64,000 bases of DNA from Amylostereum areolatum. Its lineage: Eukaryota; Basidiomycota; Agaricomycetes; Russulales; Stereaceae. The notes under the pieces are model-generated. The model had not been told where the DNA came from. It did not search any database and worked only from the letters and a program-made list of their open reading frames with translations. The translations under genes and the position numbers were made by a program. The DNA lies in the NCBI GenBank assembly GCA_012932865.1, contig SAXG01000033.1:62001-126000 (forward strand). Direction: 5' to 3'. How positions within the stretch are numbered: the first letter of the stretch is position 1; each line of letters begins with the position of its first letter. Positions 23,965 through 35,358 of this stretch are shown in pieces.

Positions 23965-24527
23965 ATGACATTGGCCAATTTTCCGTTTGCTCAGACTGCC
24001 ACCTTGCTCTTTATTCTCTTCGTTTCAGCTGTTTTTCTGAGAAAGCGTCAGTACGGGCCCTCAAACTTACCTCCTGGGCCACCTCGGGGGTTATTTGGCG
24101 ACAACAGGGCTCAAATTCCGGATCATGAGCCCTACAAGAAGTTTGCAGAATGGGCGAAAACATACGGCAAGTCACCGTCGCTCAGCTACCTTTCTCGCCA
24201 CAGTTGACCAATTCACACCCGTCTAACAGGACCACTATTCTCCTTTTATCTAGGCAGAAGACCCGTCGTTGGTGAGGCGTGCTCACAACCCTTCCATCGC
24301 GGTGACTGACGGGTCACATAACTATCGTAGTTCTCAATACACCCCAAGCAGCTTCGGACCTGCTGGATAAAAGAGGCGATATTTATTCCAGTCGTCCAAG
24401 ATCCATAATGGGGTGCATTGCTCTCATCTGGCCAGAATAACTACAATACTAATTTATGGTCAAGGCAGGAGATACTTTCAGCAAATATGAGGGGTTTGCC
24501 TATGGAGTATGGCGATAGATGGCGCCA
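23965..24527 (+). CDS. P450 fragment 1: exons 1-4 (N-terminus to helix C)
   Basis: Encodes the membrane anchor, the PPGPP hinge, YGPLFSFYLGRRPVV, the NTPQAASDLLDKRG block and the start of helix C (GDRWRQ). It ends inside exon 4 at the CA that is duplicated on the far side of Plavaka element A (24526-24527 and 38698-38699). Confidence 0.88.
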
Positions 24528-24979
24528 GCATCAGGGAAAACCTCCCCCCCTAAGGTGATGCTAAGGTGCGTCAAAATTTGACGACCTTTAGAGAGAGCCG
24601 CCGCGAGCACTCTAAAAGCTCGAAGTCCATCTAACCGCTTCTAAGTTTCTTTCGTAGTTTCTTGTCAAGTTCACGCGGCCCCCTTCGTCGTCGCCATTCT
24701 CGCTCGTATAGTCGTCCCTTCTGTCCCCCGACTGCCTCTATACATTGTCTGACATCCGAATGATACAAATATATTTTATTGTTTGCTATTTTGTCAAAAT
24801 ACCTTCATGTACGTGTTCCGCTCGAGGAAGGGGTTCACTCGAAACTTGGAACACTCCTCGAGCACATTGTAACTCGTCCAATGACGCGGGGCCGTTGCCC
24901 CAAATCGGGGGAAGAGTTGCACGCTACGTTGGATATCTTCCACAGGTATGATGCATCAGGAAAACCCTACCCTGCAAAT

Positions 24980-25130
24980 GAGCGACTAAACACGACTAAA
25001 CACGACTAATTTAGCGGTATCCGTCTCGACCTCGCAAATCGCTCTCCAACTCGCTAACATCGCGCTAATGCCTTGCACATATTCTGCTTGCTAAAATCAT
25101 CTAATCTTGGTGTGTTAGCGGGCGCGGAGG
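24980..25130. repeat. Subterminal CTAA-type repeats of element B (left)
   Basis: Just inside the left end is a tandem 9-mer, CGACTAAACA twice followed by CGACTAAT (24983-25010), then spaced TCGCTAAC, GCGCTAAT and TGCTAAAA motifs. The right end (about 31680-31840) has matching ACTAAT, GCACTAAT, GCGCTAAG and GCGCTAAA motifs. Arrays of short subterminal motifs are typical binding sites of CACTA-class transposases. Confidence 0.6.
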
Positions 25131-25258
25131 GGCTCAGATTAATAAGGTTGCATAAGCTTCCTCAAGTTGTATTACTCGGTTATCTTTGCAAGATCACAAG
25201 CCGTAGTTTCCAATGAATGAACCATCATATAATTGTGTACAGTAGACGAAAAGTACCC

Positions 25259-28200
25259 TCATACAACGGTCAAATACGAGTGTCTGTCCATGAATGGGTT
25301 TACCCGGAAGGCTGCACATACTTCCAGAACATTGAAGCACGTCCATTCTCGAGGAACACGAGCACCGAACCGAGGAAATAGGTGGATGCTGCGAGCGATC
25401 GTGTCCACCGCGATTACACTCGATGTTCGGGTACCATCACGACGAACTGAGCGTGAAACCTTGTACATACCATCACTTGCGTCGGGATGAGCCGCAAAGG
25501 GTGTGAACCATTCGACATACGCGAGATGTTTGGGCGGATCCGGGCGTGCTGAGGAGTACATTTGATCGGCAGCCTCAGCGGGCATCTTGAACACTACGCG
25601 GACTTGTGCGACACGGTACCCTAAGAACAGATGGCATTAGTGATACGGAAACAAGACCACCTTGATATAGATACATACCTCGAACGTCGTTCTGCTCCGA
25701 GTTACCGATCTTCACGAGCACTGTGTCAAATCGACTTGGGACTGTGCAGTTCTGAGTGCTCGTGTACGATGGGCGTATATGTGCCACGTCTAAATCCTGC
25801 ACATTGTCCTGATTTCGGAGGAAATCTGGTGTCCAAAACTTAGTCTTGTGATAGACGGCCACAAATTGGAGTGGAACGCGGAGGTTGTCGGCTGCCCTAC
25901 GAGATGCGACGGTGCTGAGAGATGGCTGGTTGTGCTGTGTGACGAAATCGGCGACAGCATCGGAGAAGTCGACAGCTCCGTATGAGTCATTGAGCGTGTT
26001 GAGCGAGACGGCTTTGAGAGTCGGCCATTTCGTCATGAGAATGCACGGACGCAATGATGTATCAGGGGTTTGGAATTCGGAAGGCTCAGGATGCCCAGCG
26101 AGACGCCAAGCGATAAACACCGCATGCCTCTGGATTTTCTCCCGGCGCTCGAGCCATGTTGTCATTTGCGGGTACTCGTCTTTACGGTTGCTTGCGCGGT
26201 ATGCATCCTTCGCGAAATCGATGTGAAGACGTTCGGACTGCTCCGTGTTGTAGTTATCGGTCGTTCCGAAGAGCTCGATGCTGGGGCGGTAGTGGCACAT
26301 TGCGTGTATCTTCGGAAGATTGAAGTGTTCTCGTATGCCCAAGTCCACGAAGATCTCCTTGTTATCATGGAAGCGGCGGAGTGCATCGTCGAGGTCATCC
26401 AGAGTTTCGGATGTGTGTGATGGGAATTGGGCTATGTAGAGGAAATCTAAGAGCGCGCGGACAGCGTTGATGAGACGTGATGGATTCATGTTGTTCGGGA
26501 GAGGCAAGTCGACGATAAGTCCCATTAACACTCGGCACATCTGCTTGTGCTCGGTTCCCGAAACTCGAGAAAGTGTCGATATGCCGTTTGTAAAGATTCG
26601 GAGGTTGTGGTTTGGGGGCATACGACGACAGCGCGCATCGATCTCCTCCGCCCCGAACGCTCCTGGCTCCGTCACCCACGAGATGACGTGCTTGACAACC
26701 CCTTGGTACATCTGGTGCAAGATATCTGGTGTGATTGCGACAAACACGTCTGCATATGGAAGATCCTCCCAGAAAGGGTGGAAGGTTGGCTTCAGGCGTG
26801 CTTCGCGGCATGCAGCATGGAAGATTGTGGGATCACCGTCTTGGAGATCAAAGACATCCAGGACCGCCTCGCGATCACGGAGCTCCGGGTTTACAATGTA
26901 CTCCCCAAGTTCGTTGTGGGGAGTGTGGCATTTTGGGCAGTCGCCCGTAAGCGTGCACGAGACGAGAACCTGTTCCGGGTAGTCGCCTACAAACGTAGCG
27001 TAGATTGGGTGGCAGCGATGCCATTTCCCGTCGCCACTTGTCATGGCTATTCCCGCCTCGCCGCAGGCCTTGACAGGTGCCAAAATACGCCGCATGCATT
27101 CGTGAAAGAGGTTTGAAAGTGCGCGGCGGCGCGCAGCCTTGTTGGTGATCTGGTCGAGCTTGGCCGTCGGAAGGTAGCCTACGAGTACTTGGGCTCGACG
27201 TGATGGTTTGCGTCGTGAGTCCTTCGGGATATTCCCTATTGTCATGTATACAGGGTAGGCCGCTTTGTTGCGAAACATCGTAAGCTGAGTTTTGTCCGAC
27301 GAGAAGATCAACGGGATGATTGTTGCCCCCGGGTAGATGCTCTCAATAGATTTCTAGATGTAAGTCAGTAAAGATGATATTCCGACGCAACTGAAAACAT
27401 ACCTGGACGCTCCACCACCACCGACCCGTGTGCATTTCATTGTAGATCGGGATTGTCATATCTTCATCCTTATAATGTCGTTCGGGCGCCAGTGCAAGGT
27501 CCTTGGCAAACTCGGGATCTCCAAAGAGGGCACGGATGCAGGGAATAACGTCTCGTAGGTAGAGATCATATGTTTCGCCACCTAGTCTGATTTCTTCCTT
27601 GCGAAAGGTAGGACGATCGGGTAGCTGCTCGTCAATGATCTTGTTCAGTTGTGTAACGTTCTTGTACGATAATCCTAGCCGGTCTGACACCTACTCGTCT
27701 ATCAGATCATATACCAATAGGTAGACCTGCAAACGAGACTGACCTCATCCATCTGCAAGAGCTCGGTGACGGCCGACGACGTGGGCCCTCGTGTCTTTGC
27801 CCAGTAAGCCATCTTCCAATCGAGCTTCGAATGAAAGGGTGCCCAGACGTTGTGCGGCTGATGGGCATCCATGTCCACACGAGATTTCTCGTATGCGCTA
27901 GTCGCACCACCAGTGCCGATCTCCGCTCCTGCCGGACCTGGATACTTGTGGATGATAGGGTGGATGTCGTAGGGAGAACAGCGCGCGGTTTGCGGCTGCT
28001 CAGGGCCAAAGTCGTCATTGAAGTTCATAGCTGGTGGATTAAGAACAGCGGGAAGTGGTGGCACTGTTGGCTCGGGGGCAGCGGCCATGGCATAAACAGA
28101 GGCTGGAGGTAGTATGGGCGCGTCGATAGCCTCCCAATGAACAGCTGCCATCAACTCCTCGAGGATGCGTGCGTCTTCGTCCGCATACGCCTCCACTTCG

Positions 28201-28592
28201 TCCATCTCTTCTTCTTCGCGCACGTCCTGTTCGTCCTGTTCGTCCGCCCGGTCCATCTCGTCCTCCCTATAAGCCTTGTCTCCCTTGTCTCCCTCGCCTC
28301 CCTCGTCTGCAAGCCTATCGTCGTCTGGATTGTTTCCGGCGGCCATTTCGAAATCTTCTGTAGAGTCGTCCACCCCAAACCGATCGGCTGCGAAGGCGGG
28401 AGGTTGTTCGGTGCGAGTTTCTAGATGTGTTGTTGCTTCCTCGTCGTCGGAACCCTCGTCGCCGAAGGTATCAGCGAGCAGAGTCTGATACGCGTGCTGG
28501 CAGTTGACATTTTGCGTTTGGGACCAGTGGTGCGAGAGTCCTTGTCGTGAGAATGTCTTGGAACAGCCGGGGCAGATTGATTCGGAAGACAT
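25259..28592 (-). CDS. Plavaka transposase of element B
   Basis: Exons on the minus strand 27744-28592, 27403-27690, 25679-27353 and 25259-25620 join in phase to 1057 aa. The N-terminus has a C2H2-like finger (CPGCSKTFSRQGLSHHW) followed by a long Asp/Glu-rich stretch. Family landmarks follow: MAYWAKTRGPTSS, the MHTGRWWW..VQ block, the DDE-type core with SSDKTQLT (first Asp), GDYPEQ and a CPKCHTPHNELG zinc-like knuckle, and NTEQSERLHIDF (candidate Glu). The start was set at 28592, the Met directly before the finger. The frame is intact. It diverges from the DUF6532 gene across 330 bp. Confidence 0.88.
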
Positions 28593-28921
28593 GGCGAGTT
28601 CAGTGACTGGAAGAGACGGGAAGTGAGGTTGAGGATGATGTTGAAGACGACAAGTTGTGAGCGGCAAGTCTCACCTTATCGGATAGAAGGCAAGCGTGTG
28701 AATACAACGAGCACGACCGCATACTTACGGCGTGCGGTTCGGCCTGCGAGAGATCACGTTTTTGTGAAACCTTCACAAATGTGACGAGTCCAAAGTTTGA
28801 GCCTGACACGACGCGGATTTGCGGAACTCTCACCTTCCTCCCCCCATCTTATTATTTCTGGTCTTCCCCTTGTCTTTCCTTTCGTGAATTATTCCCTTTG
28901 TTTTTGCCTGCGCCGTGCACC
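28593..28921. promoter_or_regulatory. Divergent promoter of element B
   Basis: 329 bp between the transposase start (minus) and the DUF6532 start (plus). The equivalent 258 bp gap in element A (35101-35358) has the same arrangement, so co-transcription of the two genes from one bidirectional promoter is likely; no specific factor site was recognised. Confidence 0.5.
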
Positions 28922-31410
28922 ATGCAAAATCAGAAGGGGTCCAAGATAAACCTGAACAACCTTACCTTGGATGAACTTCGCGTCTATGACAGGTCACTCT
29001 TGTCATCTGGCGAACGTGGAGTACACACTCGGGCACTCAAGAAGGCCGAGAAAGAGGCAGCTACTAAAGCAGCTGGTAAGTTATCCTGTTGTTAATCTAA
29101 GCCATACTACTTACTCACGTCTAGTAGCATCACCGCTCACTATCACGGGCCAGTCAGCAGGTAAGCACAATTTATAGGAGGTTAAACCCGGCATACCAAA
29201 TGTTCATTTTCTTCGTATCAGATATTTCTGTGCCGTCTCGACAAGGTAAACGTCGGACTCGTAGCTCAGAGACGAAAGAGCCAGACGACGCGCAAGGACC
29301 CGTTGCGAAAAAGCCCAAGGCCAACAGTGGTACTTTGTTCTCACGACTCCATTTTGACTCACTCACCGTCGCTCACCATCAACTTTGCTTTCATCCTCTA
29401 TGACAGCCCCAAATGCCACTCCGAGTCGTCGTACGCGTGCTCCGGCATTGAACCTCGGCAACATAGAAGAAGCCGCTACCCGCTCTCCCGAGCCTATCTC
29501 CCAGCTCTCTAGTGACAAGACTCAGGCAGCTGCAGTGCGACAATCACGTCCTGTCACTCCCGTCGACGTAAGCACATTCAAATTTATGTTTGAGTGCTCA
29601 TATGTACTGCCAAGTATCAGGATGATGGAGCGAGGACCCTTCCATCGGACGTTGACTCCGATTTATCTGACGAGGAAGAGGACGACACCGAGGCTCAAAA
29701 GGATGAAGAACGGCTTAGTGCCCTCGCGAAGAGGAGTCCAACAAAGTTTCAACAATCTATGGCATTGGAGGTGTGTATCAAGTCCTGTAGTACTCTGAAT
29801 CAAGCTCATGTACAATCACATCTTAGCGACCTTCCACCGTTGTAACAGCCATCAACCGACAAACTGTCCCTCGTTTCACTCCACCTCCTCAGGCCATCCA
29901 GAAAACTCCCAACACTGTCCCCAACAATCCTTTAGTCGTTGCACAAGTCTCAAGAGCATCTATCCCGGCGGATCCTCCGTCTCCTTCCCAGGATATCCGG
30001 GTATGTATATCCCGTGTTAAAAACCCATGCTGGAAACCTGATCCCTACTTCAGGTTGTTCGTGCATCACCCGACCCGTTTGATCTACGCTCCTCGCCTCC
30101 CGCACCATCTGATCTACGCTCCTCGCCTCCCGCACCATCTGATCTACGCTCCTCGCCTCCCGCACCCAGTGACAAACTTGTTGAAGAGGATCCCTACGTG
30201 CCATCGGATGGACTCGTCGCCACTGAAGCTTCGCGTTCTCCAACCCCGATTGAAGACGCTCCGACGTTCTCCTCTGATACTAACCTGAAGATGCCAGCGA
30301 CAGGCCGTATGTGCAAGAAGTCCCAGACGGTCACCGTGCAAACCGTCATTCAAGCGGCATTTGGCATCATGCGCGTGAACGTCGTGTTTCGGAAAGGGTT
30401 TCCGGACAAACCGACGTCTGTCAAGTGGGCAAAGAAGGCCTTACTTTCCGGTGCCAAGAACAATCCAAATACCCAGGAAATGTATCGCCGCATGATAGCC
30501 CAACCTGTCTACTTGACGGCCCTTGAACCCATAGTACGTTCTCCATCTTGTCATTTTCTCGACTCCATGATGCGAAGCCCCCAGGTTTCAACCCGTATCG
30601 GTCACTATCGCCTGGATTTCAAGAAAGTTAGCGATAGTCTAGTAGCCGCGGGGTATGGCCTTGGACACGAAATAGATGACGAGTTCCGAAGCAAGGCCGC
30701 CCAGGAACTGGTGAACTACACATACATCTTTTGCCGTTCCGAGGTTTGTCTTAGTACTATCTCATAGCTCCCTCTGTGTTGTTTGCTGAATCCCGGATCA
30801 GCGTGGCGTCGTGCACCGACACATGCCTTACACACACGACATTGGGCTCGAAGTTATTCGACAAGTCGTCTTTTCCGACAGCTCTTTTGTCAAAGAAAAC
30901 GATCACCTTTTCCCCAGTATAGTCAATCCTACAACACAAGAGCGCGAGTATGAACTTACGCCTGACCTTGTTGCCTTGGGATACACTTCGGTACGAGATC
31001 CGTCTCCTCATATGATTTAGGCTAACACCCACTCTATTGTCGCAGGTGTACGCTTCTCTTCTCGACAAGTCCAAGGCCACCAGGGCCCCGCTCGTGAAGA
31101 TACGCAAGGAAGGCAAAAAGGTCAAGTCTGAAAAAACAGACTTCTCGGCTGCAAACTTCGGCGATGTCTACGAAGGGCACCTTGGAACACTGGGAAGGAT
31201 CAAGGAAAAGCGAGGCGACACAGGCCTTCACAAGGTGTTGCACGGGATGTACAAGAAAGTTTCGTGAGTATCTCAGCTCACCCGTTGTCGGTCGTGCTTG
31301 TGAACTGACTTTCCTGTAGATCCGCTCAGACTCCTTCGCCGACTCCCCACAAAGTTGCTATCGCCACGGCTTCCATAGACTGGGATGCCATGGATATTGA
31401 TGATTGCTGA
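28922..31410 (+). CDS. DUF6532-domain accessory protein of element B
   Basis: Multi-exon gene from MQNQKGSKINLNNLTLDELR (28922) to a C-terminus WDAMDIDDC (stop 31408-31410). The N-terminal half is basic and Pro/Ser-rich with nuclear-signal-like runs (KRRTRSS, KKPKA) and an acidic cluster. The C-terminal half is the folded domain: VIQAAFGIMRVNVVFRKGFPD, a helical region, YTYIFCRSE, LTPDLVALGYTSVYASLLD, then DFSAANFGDVYEGHLGTL and LHKVLHGMYKKVS. This resembles the DUF6532 family found widely in Agaricomycetes; the family name is from memory and was not searched. Exons are separated by 45-65 bp introns. Function unknown; partnership with the transposase is inferred from the same pairing in both elements. 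Confidence 0.72.
30081..30170 (+). repeat. Three 30-bp tandem repeats in the DUF6532 gene of B
   Basis: Units at 30081-30110, 30111-30140 and 30141-30170 are nearly identical (GATCTACGCTCCTCGCCTCC…). They keep frame and encode DLRSSPPAPS three times in the disordered N-terminal half. Confidence 0.9.
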
Positions 31411-34400
31411 TTCTCTATTCGCACTTACTAGGTTCTCTTAATTTGCTTGGTACACACTCGTCGTATTGTTTTCGCTCACGTACTCCGCTCTCCGGCTTTC
31501 GTTCTCGTTTGCACTACCTTAGCTCATATCTTGTACGCGTTTTGCACTAATTTTGCTATGCAATGCATGCCCTCCATGGTCGTTTGCACTAATTTCACGT
31601 TAAATGTGTGCGCAACTCGTACTAACCTGAAGCCAAGAACAAACCAATAATGTGCAAGGGTTTCCATGCCTGTGACATATATGCGAAGGGCTGCTAAATT
31701 TGCACGAACTACGTACTAATGAAGCCGCCTCTTAACACGGCACTAATAGTGAAAGAGTGACCAAAATATGCGCTAAGTGAGTGCCAAATATGCAGGGGAC
31801 CTAGCTAATCTGCAAAAGCGCTAAAACCCCAAATCTGCGGGGGATTTGCACGGATTTGCATGGAGGGTTTTCCCTGAGATCTCCACTTCGCGTCGACCGT
31901 TGCGAATGGACCGAGAGACTCGGTACATGAGCGTGTCGTCCTCTGGCTCGGCCGCGAAGGGTGAAAACCATTCAACGTATGCAAGATGCCGCGGGGGCGA
32001 CGGACGCGATTCGTCGAAGACTTGGGTTGCGACCTTCGTTGCGAGGTGAAACACAACACGGACCTGAGCCACGCGAAGTCCTGGACCTCAGGATATGAGC
32101 AAGGAACATGGTGAACCGTCAAGAGGTACATACCAACAACCCCCTTCGATGATCCATCGTGACCAGTGCGAACCAACACGGTATCGAATCGTCCAGGGAT
32201 TGGCCGGCCACGGTTGTCCGAACGTTGAGGACGAACATGGGCAGCGTCACGGTCATCTTCGCCGTTTTCGCGCCGCAACGCGTCGTGGTTCCAAAACTTG
32301 ATCTTGTGGTACACGGCGACGGAGGTTGTAGGAATGAGTGTATTGTCTGCCTTGTGACGAGCAGCTGAAGGTGTGAGATGGGGGAAGTTGTGTTTGACAA
32401 TGAAGGCGGCCAGAGCATCTCCGAAGTCAACGGCGCCGTACGCGTCGCTGAGAATATTGAAAGAAACGGACTTGACGGAGGCATGTTTTGTCATCTCAAT
32501 GTGTGTGTGTAGGAAGACCTCGGGTACATGTTCAGCGGTGACGGCGGGTTTGCCAGCGAGGCGCCACTGGAGAAAAGCAGCATGCGATTGAACTTTCTCG
32601 CGCCGTTCGAGCCAGGTTGTCATCTGGGGGTATTCATCTTTGCAGTTGGTGGACCTGTACGCGTCCTTCGTGAAGTCGATGTGCAGCCTTTCCGTTTGCT
32701 CCGTGTTGTAATTGTCTGTTGTGCCGAACAGCTCGATGCTGGACCTGTAGTGACGCAAACCGTGGAGCTTGGGTAAGTTGAAATCAGTGCGGATCCCTAA
32801 CTCGATGAAAATAGCCTTGTTGTCGTGGAAGCGCTGAAGAGCATCGTCCATGGCGGTCAGGGTCGCGTCGGTATGCAACGGGTACTGAGCAAGATAGAGA
32901 AAGTCCAAGAGGCCTCTGACTGCGCGTATGAGTCGTGCAGGATTACGGCCGTCGGGAAGGGGGAGGTCGGCAATGAGACCCAAAAGAATGCGGCACATAT
33001 GCTTGTGTTCAGTGCCAGAGATGCGCGAGAGCGTGGTGATTCCTTTGGTGAAGAGGTGTGCATTGTGATTGGGAGGCATGCGACGGCAGCGGGCATCGAT
33101 CTCGTCGGGTCCAAATGCTTGCGGGTCTGAAACCCAGCCCACAACGTGCTTGACTACGCCTTGATACAACTGATGGAGGATATCTGGGGTACAGGAGACA
33201 AAGATGTTGGTATAAGGAAGATCCTCCCAGAACGGGTGGAAGATGGGTCGAAAGCGTGCGTCGCGACACGCAGCATGGAATATGGCTGGTTCTTCATCAG
33301 CCAGCTCGAAGACATCCAGAGCGTCGTCGACAGAGCGAAATGGATAGTCACTGTCATCGTTGTAGTCGCCGAGCTCATTATGACGAGCGGGACAGCGCGG
33401 ACAGTCACCATAAAGTGTTGAGGTGACGAGGACTTGCTCGGGATAATCCCCGACGAACGTAGCATAGATTAGGTGGCAGCGCCGCCAAACGCCGTCCCCG
33501 CTAACCATAGCGATACCGCACTCCGAGGAGTCCTTGATGGGAGCGAGGATCCTTCGCATGCATTCATGAAAGACATTCCCAACTGCCCGGCGCCGTGCTG
33601 CCTTGTTGGTGATGTGTTCAAGCTTCGCAGTAGGCAGATACCCCACGAGAACCTGTGCGCGGCGTGACGGTTTGCGGCGGATGCTTTTTGGAATGTTTCC
33701 GATTGTCATGTAAACCGGATAAGCTGACTTGCCACGGAACATGGTAAGTTGTGTCTTGTCGGAGGAGATGATAAGGGGGACAACAGTTGCGCCTGGATGG
33801 ATTGCTTCAATAGAGGACTGTACATAAACATGGTTAGAATCTACAGCTACTTCTTCGACGGACGAGGTGACGGACCTGAACATTCCACCACCACTTTCCT
33901 GTGTTCATCTCATCGAAAATGCGAATTGTCATGTCTTCATCTTGATAGTGCCGCTCTGGCGCGAACATAAGGTGCTCTGCGAACTCAGGATCACCGTACA
34001 ACGCACGGACACATGGTATGATGTCGCGCATGTAAACCTCAAATGTCTCGCCGCCGATCCGAATCTCTTCCATTGAAAACTTGGGCCGACCTGGAAGCTG
34101 CTCGTCGATAATCTTGTTGAGCTGCGCAGTGGTTCGATACGAGAGGCCAAGTTTTTCAGGCAGCTAGAGACAAGATCAGTTTCGCCGATTGCAGCTCAAA
34201 AACCAACAGAAAACATACCTCATCCATTTGGAAGAGTTCCGAGACGGCCGACGAGGTTGGACCCCTGGTCTTCGCCCAGTACGCCATGGTCCAGTCTATC
34301 TTGGATTTGAACGGGGCCCATATGTTGCCCTCACCACCAGCATCGAAATGCGAACCCAGTGCCTCGTAGCGAGACACGGCGGGCGTGCAGTCGAGAGGGG

Positions 34401-35358
34401 CACCGGCACCTTCACCCGGAAAATGCTGAATGATGGGACGTTTCCAAAGCTGACCTTCCACATGGAGGCGTTCCGCTGGTGTGAAAAGACGGCCGGAAGT
34501 CCCAGAGTTGGGAGATGCACCACCCCAAGCCGTATCGGGCTCCTCCACATGAACCAGGGGGGCATTTGGGTTGATATCCGACTCAATATGGTGCTGGCGG
34601 AGGGCTTCTAGGATTTGCGCGTCATTCTCTTCATCCGAGTCGGCGTCGTCGGTAAGGCCGGGGACCGTGTCATCATCCTCATCTTCATCGTCAACTTGAT
34701 CGGTTGGACTGGGGATGGTAGGATGGCCTTCGAGAAATGTGTCGGGGTGGTCTGATGGTGCGTCAATATCCATACGGTCTCCATGTGCGCTGGAAGAGGG
34801 GCCATCGCTGTCCCAGACTCCGAGATCGGCGGGTGAATATGAAGTGGCGAAATAGTCGCCCGTGAAATGTTGTTCGGCTTCAAATGCATTGTCATCCTTG
34901 TGTACTGCGTTGGCAGGGGGTCCGGGTACACCAGGATGACCAGAGAAAATGCCCGGAAATTCAGTATCTCGACGAGCCTGACTAGCGGCACGGCAGACGT
35001 CTCGACGGGTTTGTGCCCAGTGATTTGCAAGGCCCTTGCCGGTAAAGGACTTGTCACATCCAGGGCATGTGTTCGTTGATTCTGACGCTGTTTTGGGCAT
35101 GGTGACGTGGTGAGAATGGATAACGAGGTTGTTGTCGGAGTTGAGGAGAAAGAATGCACATTCGCCCCTGGCTATGGCCTCGCGACCGTAGGAACCCTCT
35201 AAAATCCAAAATCTCTAAACCAAATCTACCTTGAGCACATGTCAGCTCAATGGGTTGCGCTTATAAGTCGACGCTCACTTACAGTCAACTCTCCATCTCC
35301 CTCCAATTCCCCATTCTTTTCCACTTCTCTTCATTCTCTGACTTAGTACTCGGGCACC

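Larger units (their letters stand above)
24953..31878. mobile_element. Plavaka-type DNA transposon B, nested inside A's transposase (6.9 kb)
   Basis: Left end GCATCAGGAAAACCCTACC, right end GGAGGGTTTTCCCTGAG, an imperfect inverted repeat closely matching that of element A. A 2-bp AT duplication (24951-24952, 31879-31880) flanks it. It sits in the last exon of A's transposase; deleting B plus one AT restores that exon in frame. Same plan as A: transposase (minus) next to the left end and a divergent DUF6532 gene (plus) toward the right end. Coding regions look intact, so B may be autonomous. Confidence 0.87.
24794..35100 (-). pseudogene. Plavaka transposase of element A, interrupted by element B
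   Basis: Exons on the minus strand: 34219-35100, 33876-34163, 32134-33817 and a last exon 31879-32080 that resumes at 24794-24950 after element B. Without B the frame is 1070 aa and open, ending NPFLERNTYMKVF. Landmarks match B's transposase: finger CPGCDKSFTGKGLANHW, MAYWAKTRGPTSS, MNTGKWWWNVQ, SSDKTQLTMF, GDYPEQ, a CPRCPARHNELG knuckle and NTEQTERLHIDF. The two are clearly homologous but differ at many residues, so they are different lineages rather than recent copies. As it stands A makes at best a protein lacking its last ~50 residues, so A may depend on B or another copy for movement. Confidence 0.87.

Noticed and set aside
30081..30170. CRISPR-like array
   Set aside because: Units are contiguous with no spacers, in frame in a eukaryotic gene; a simple coding tandem repeat.
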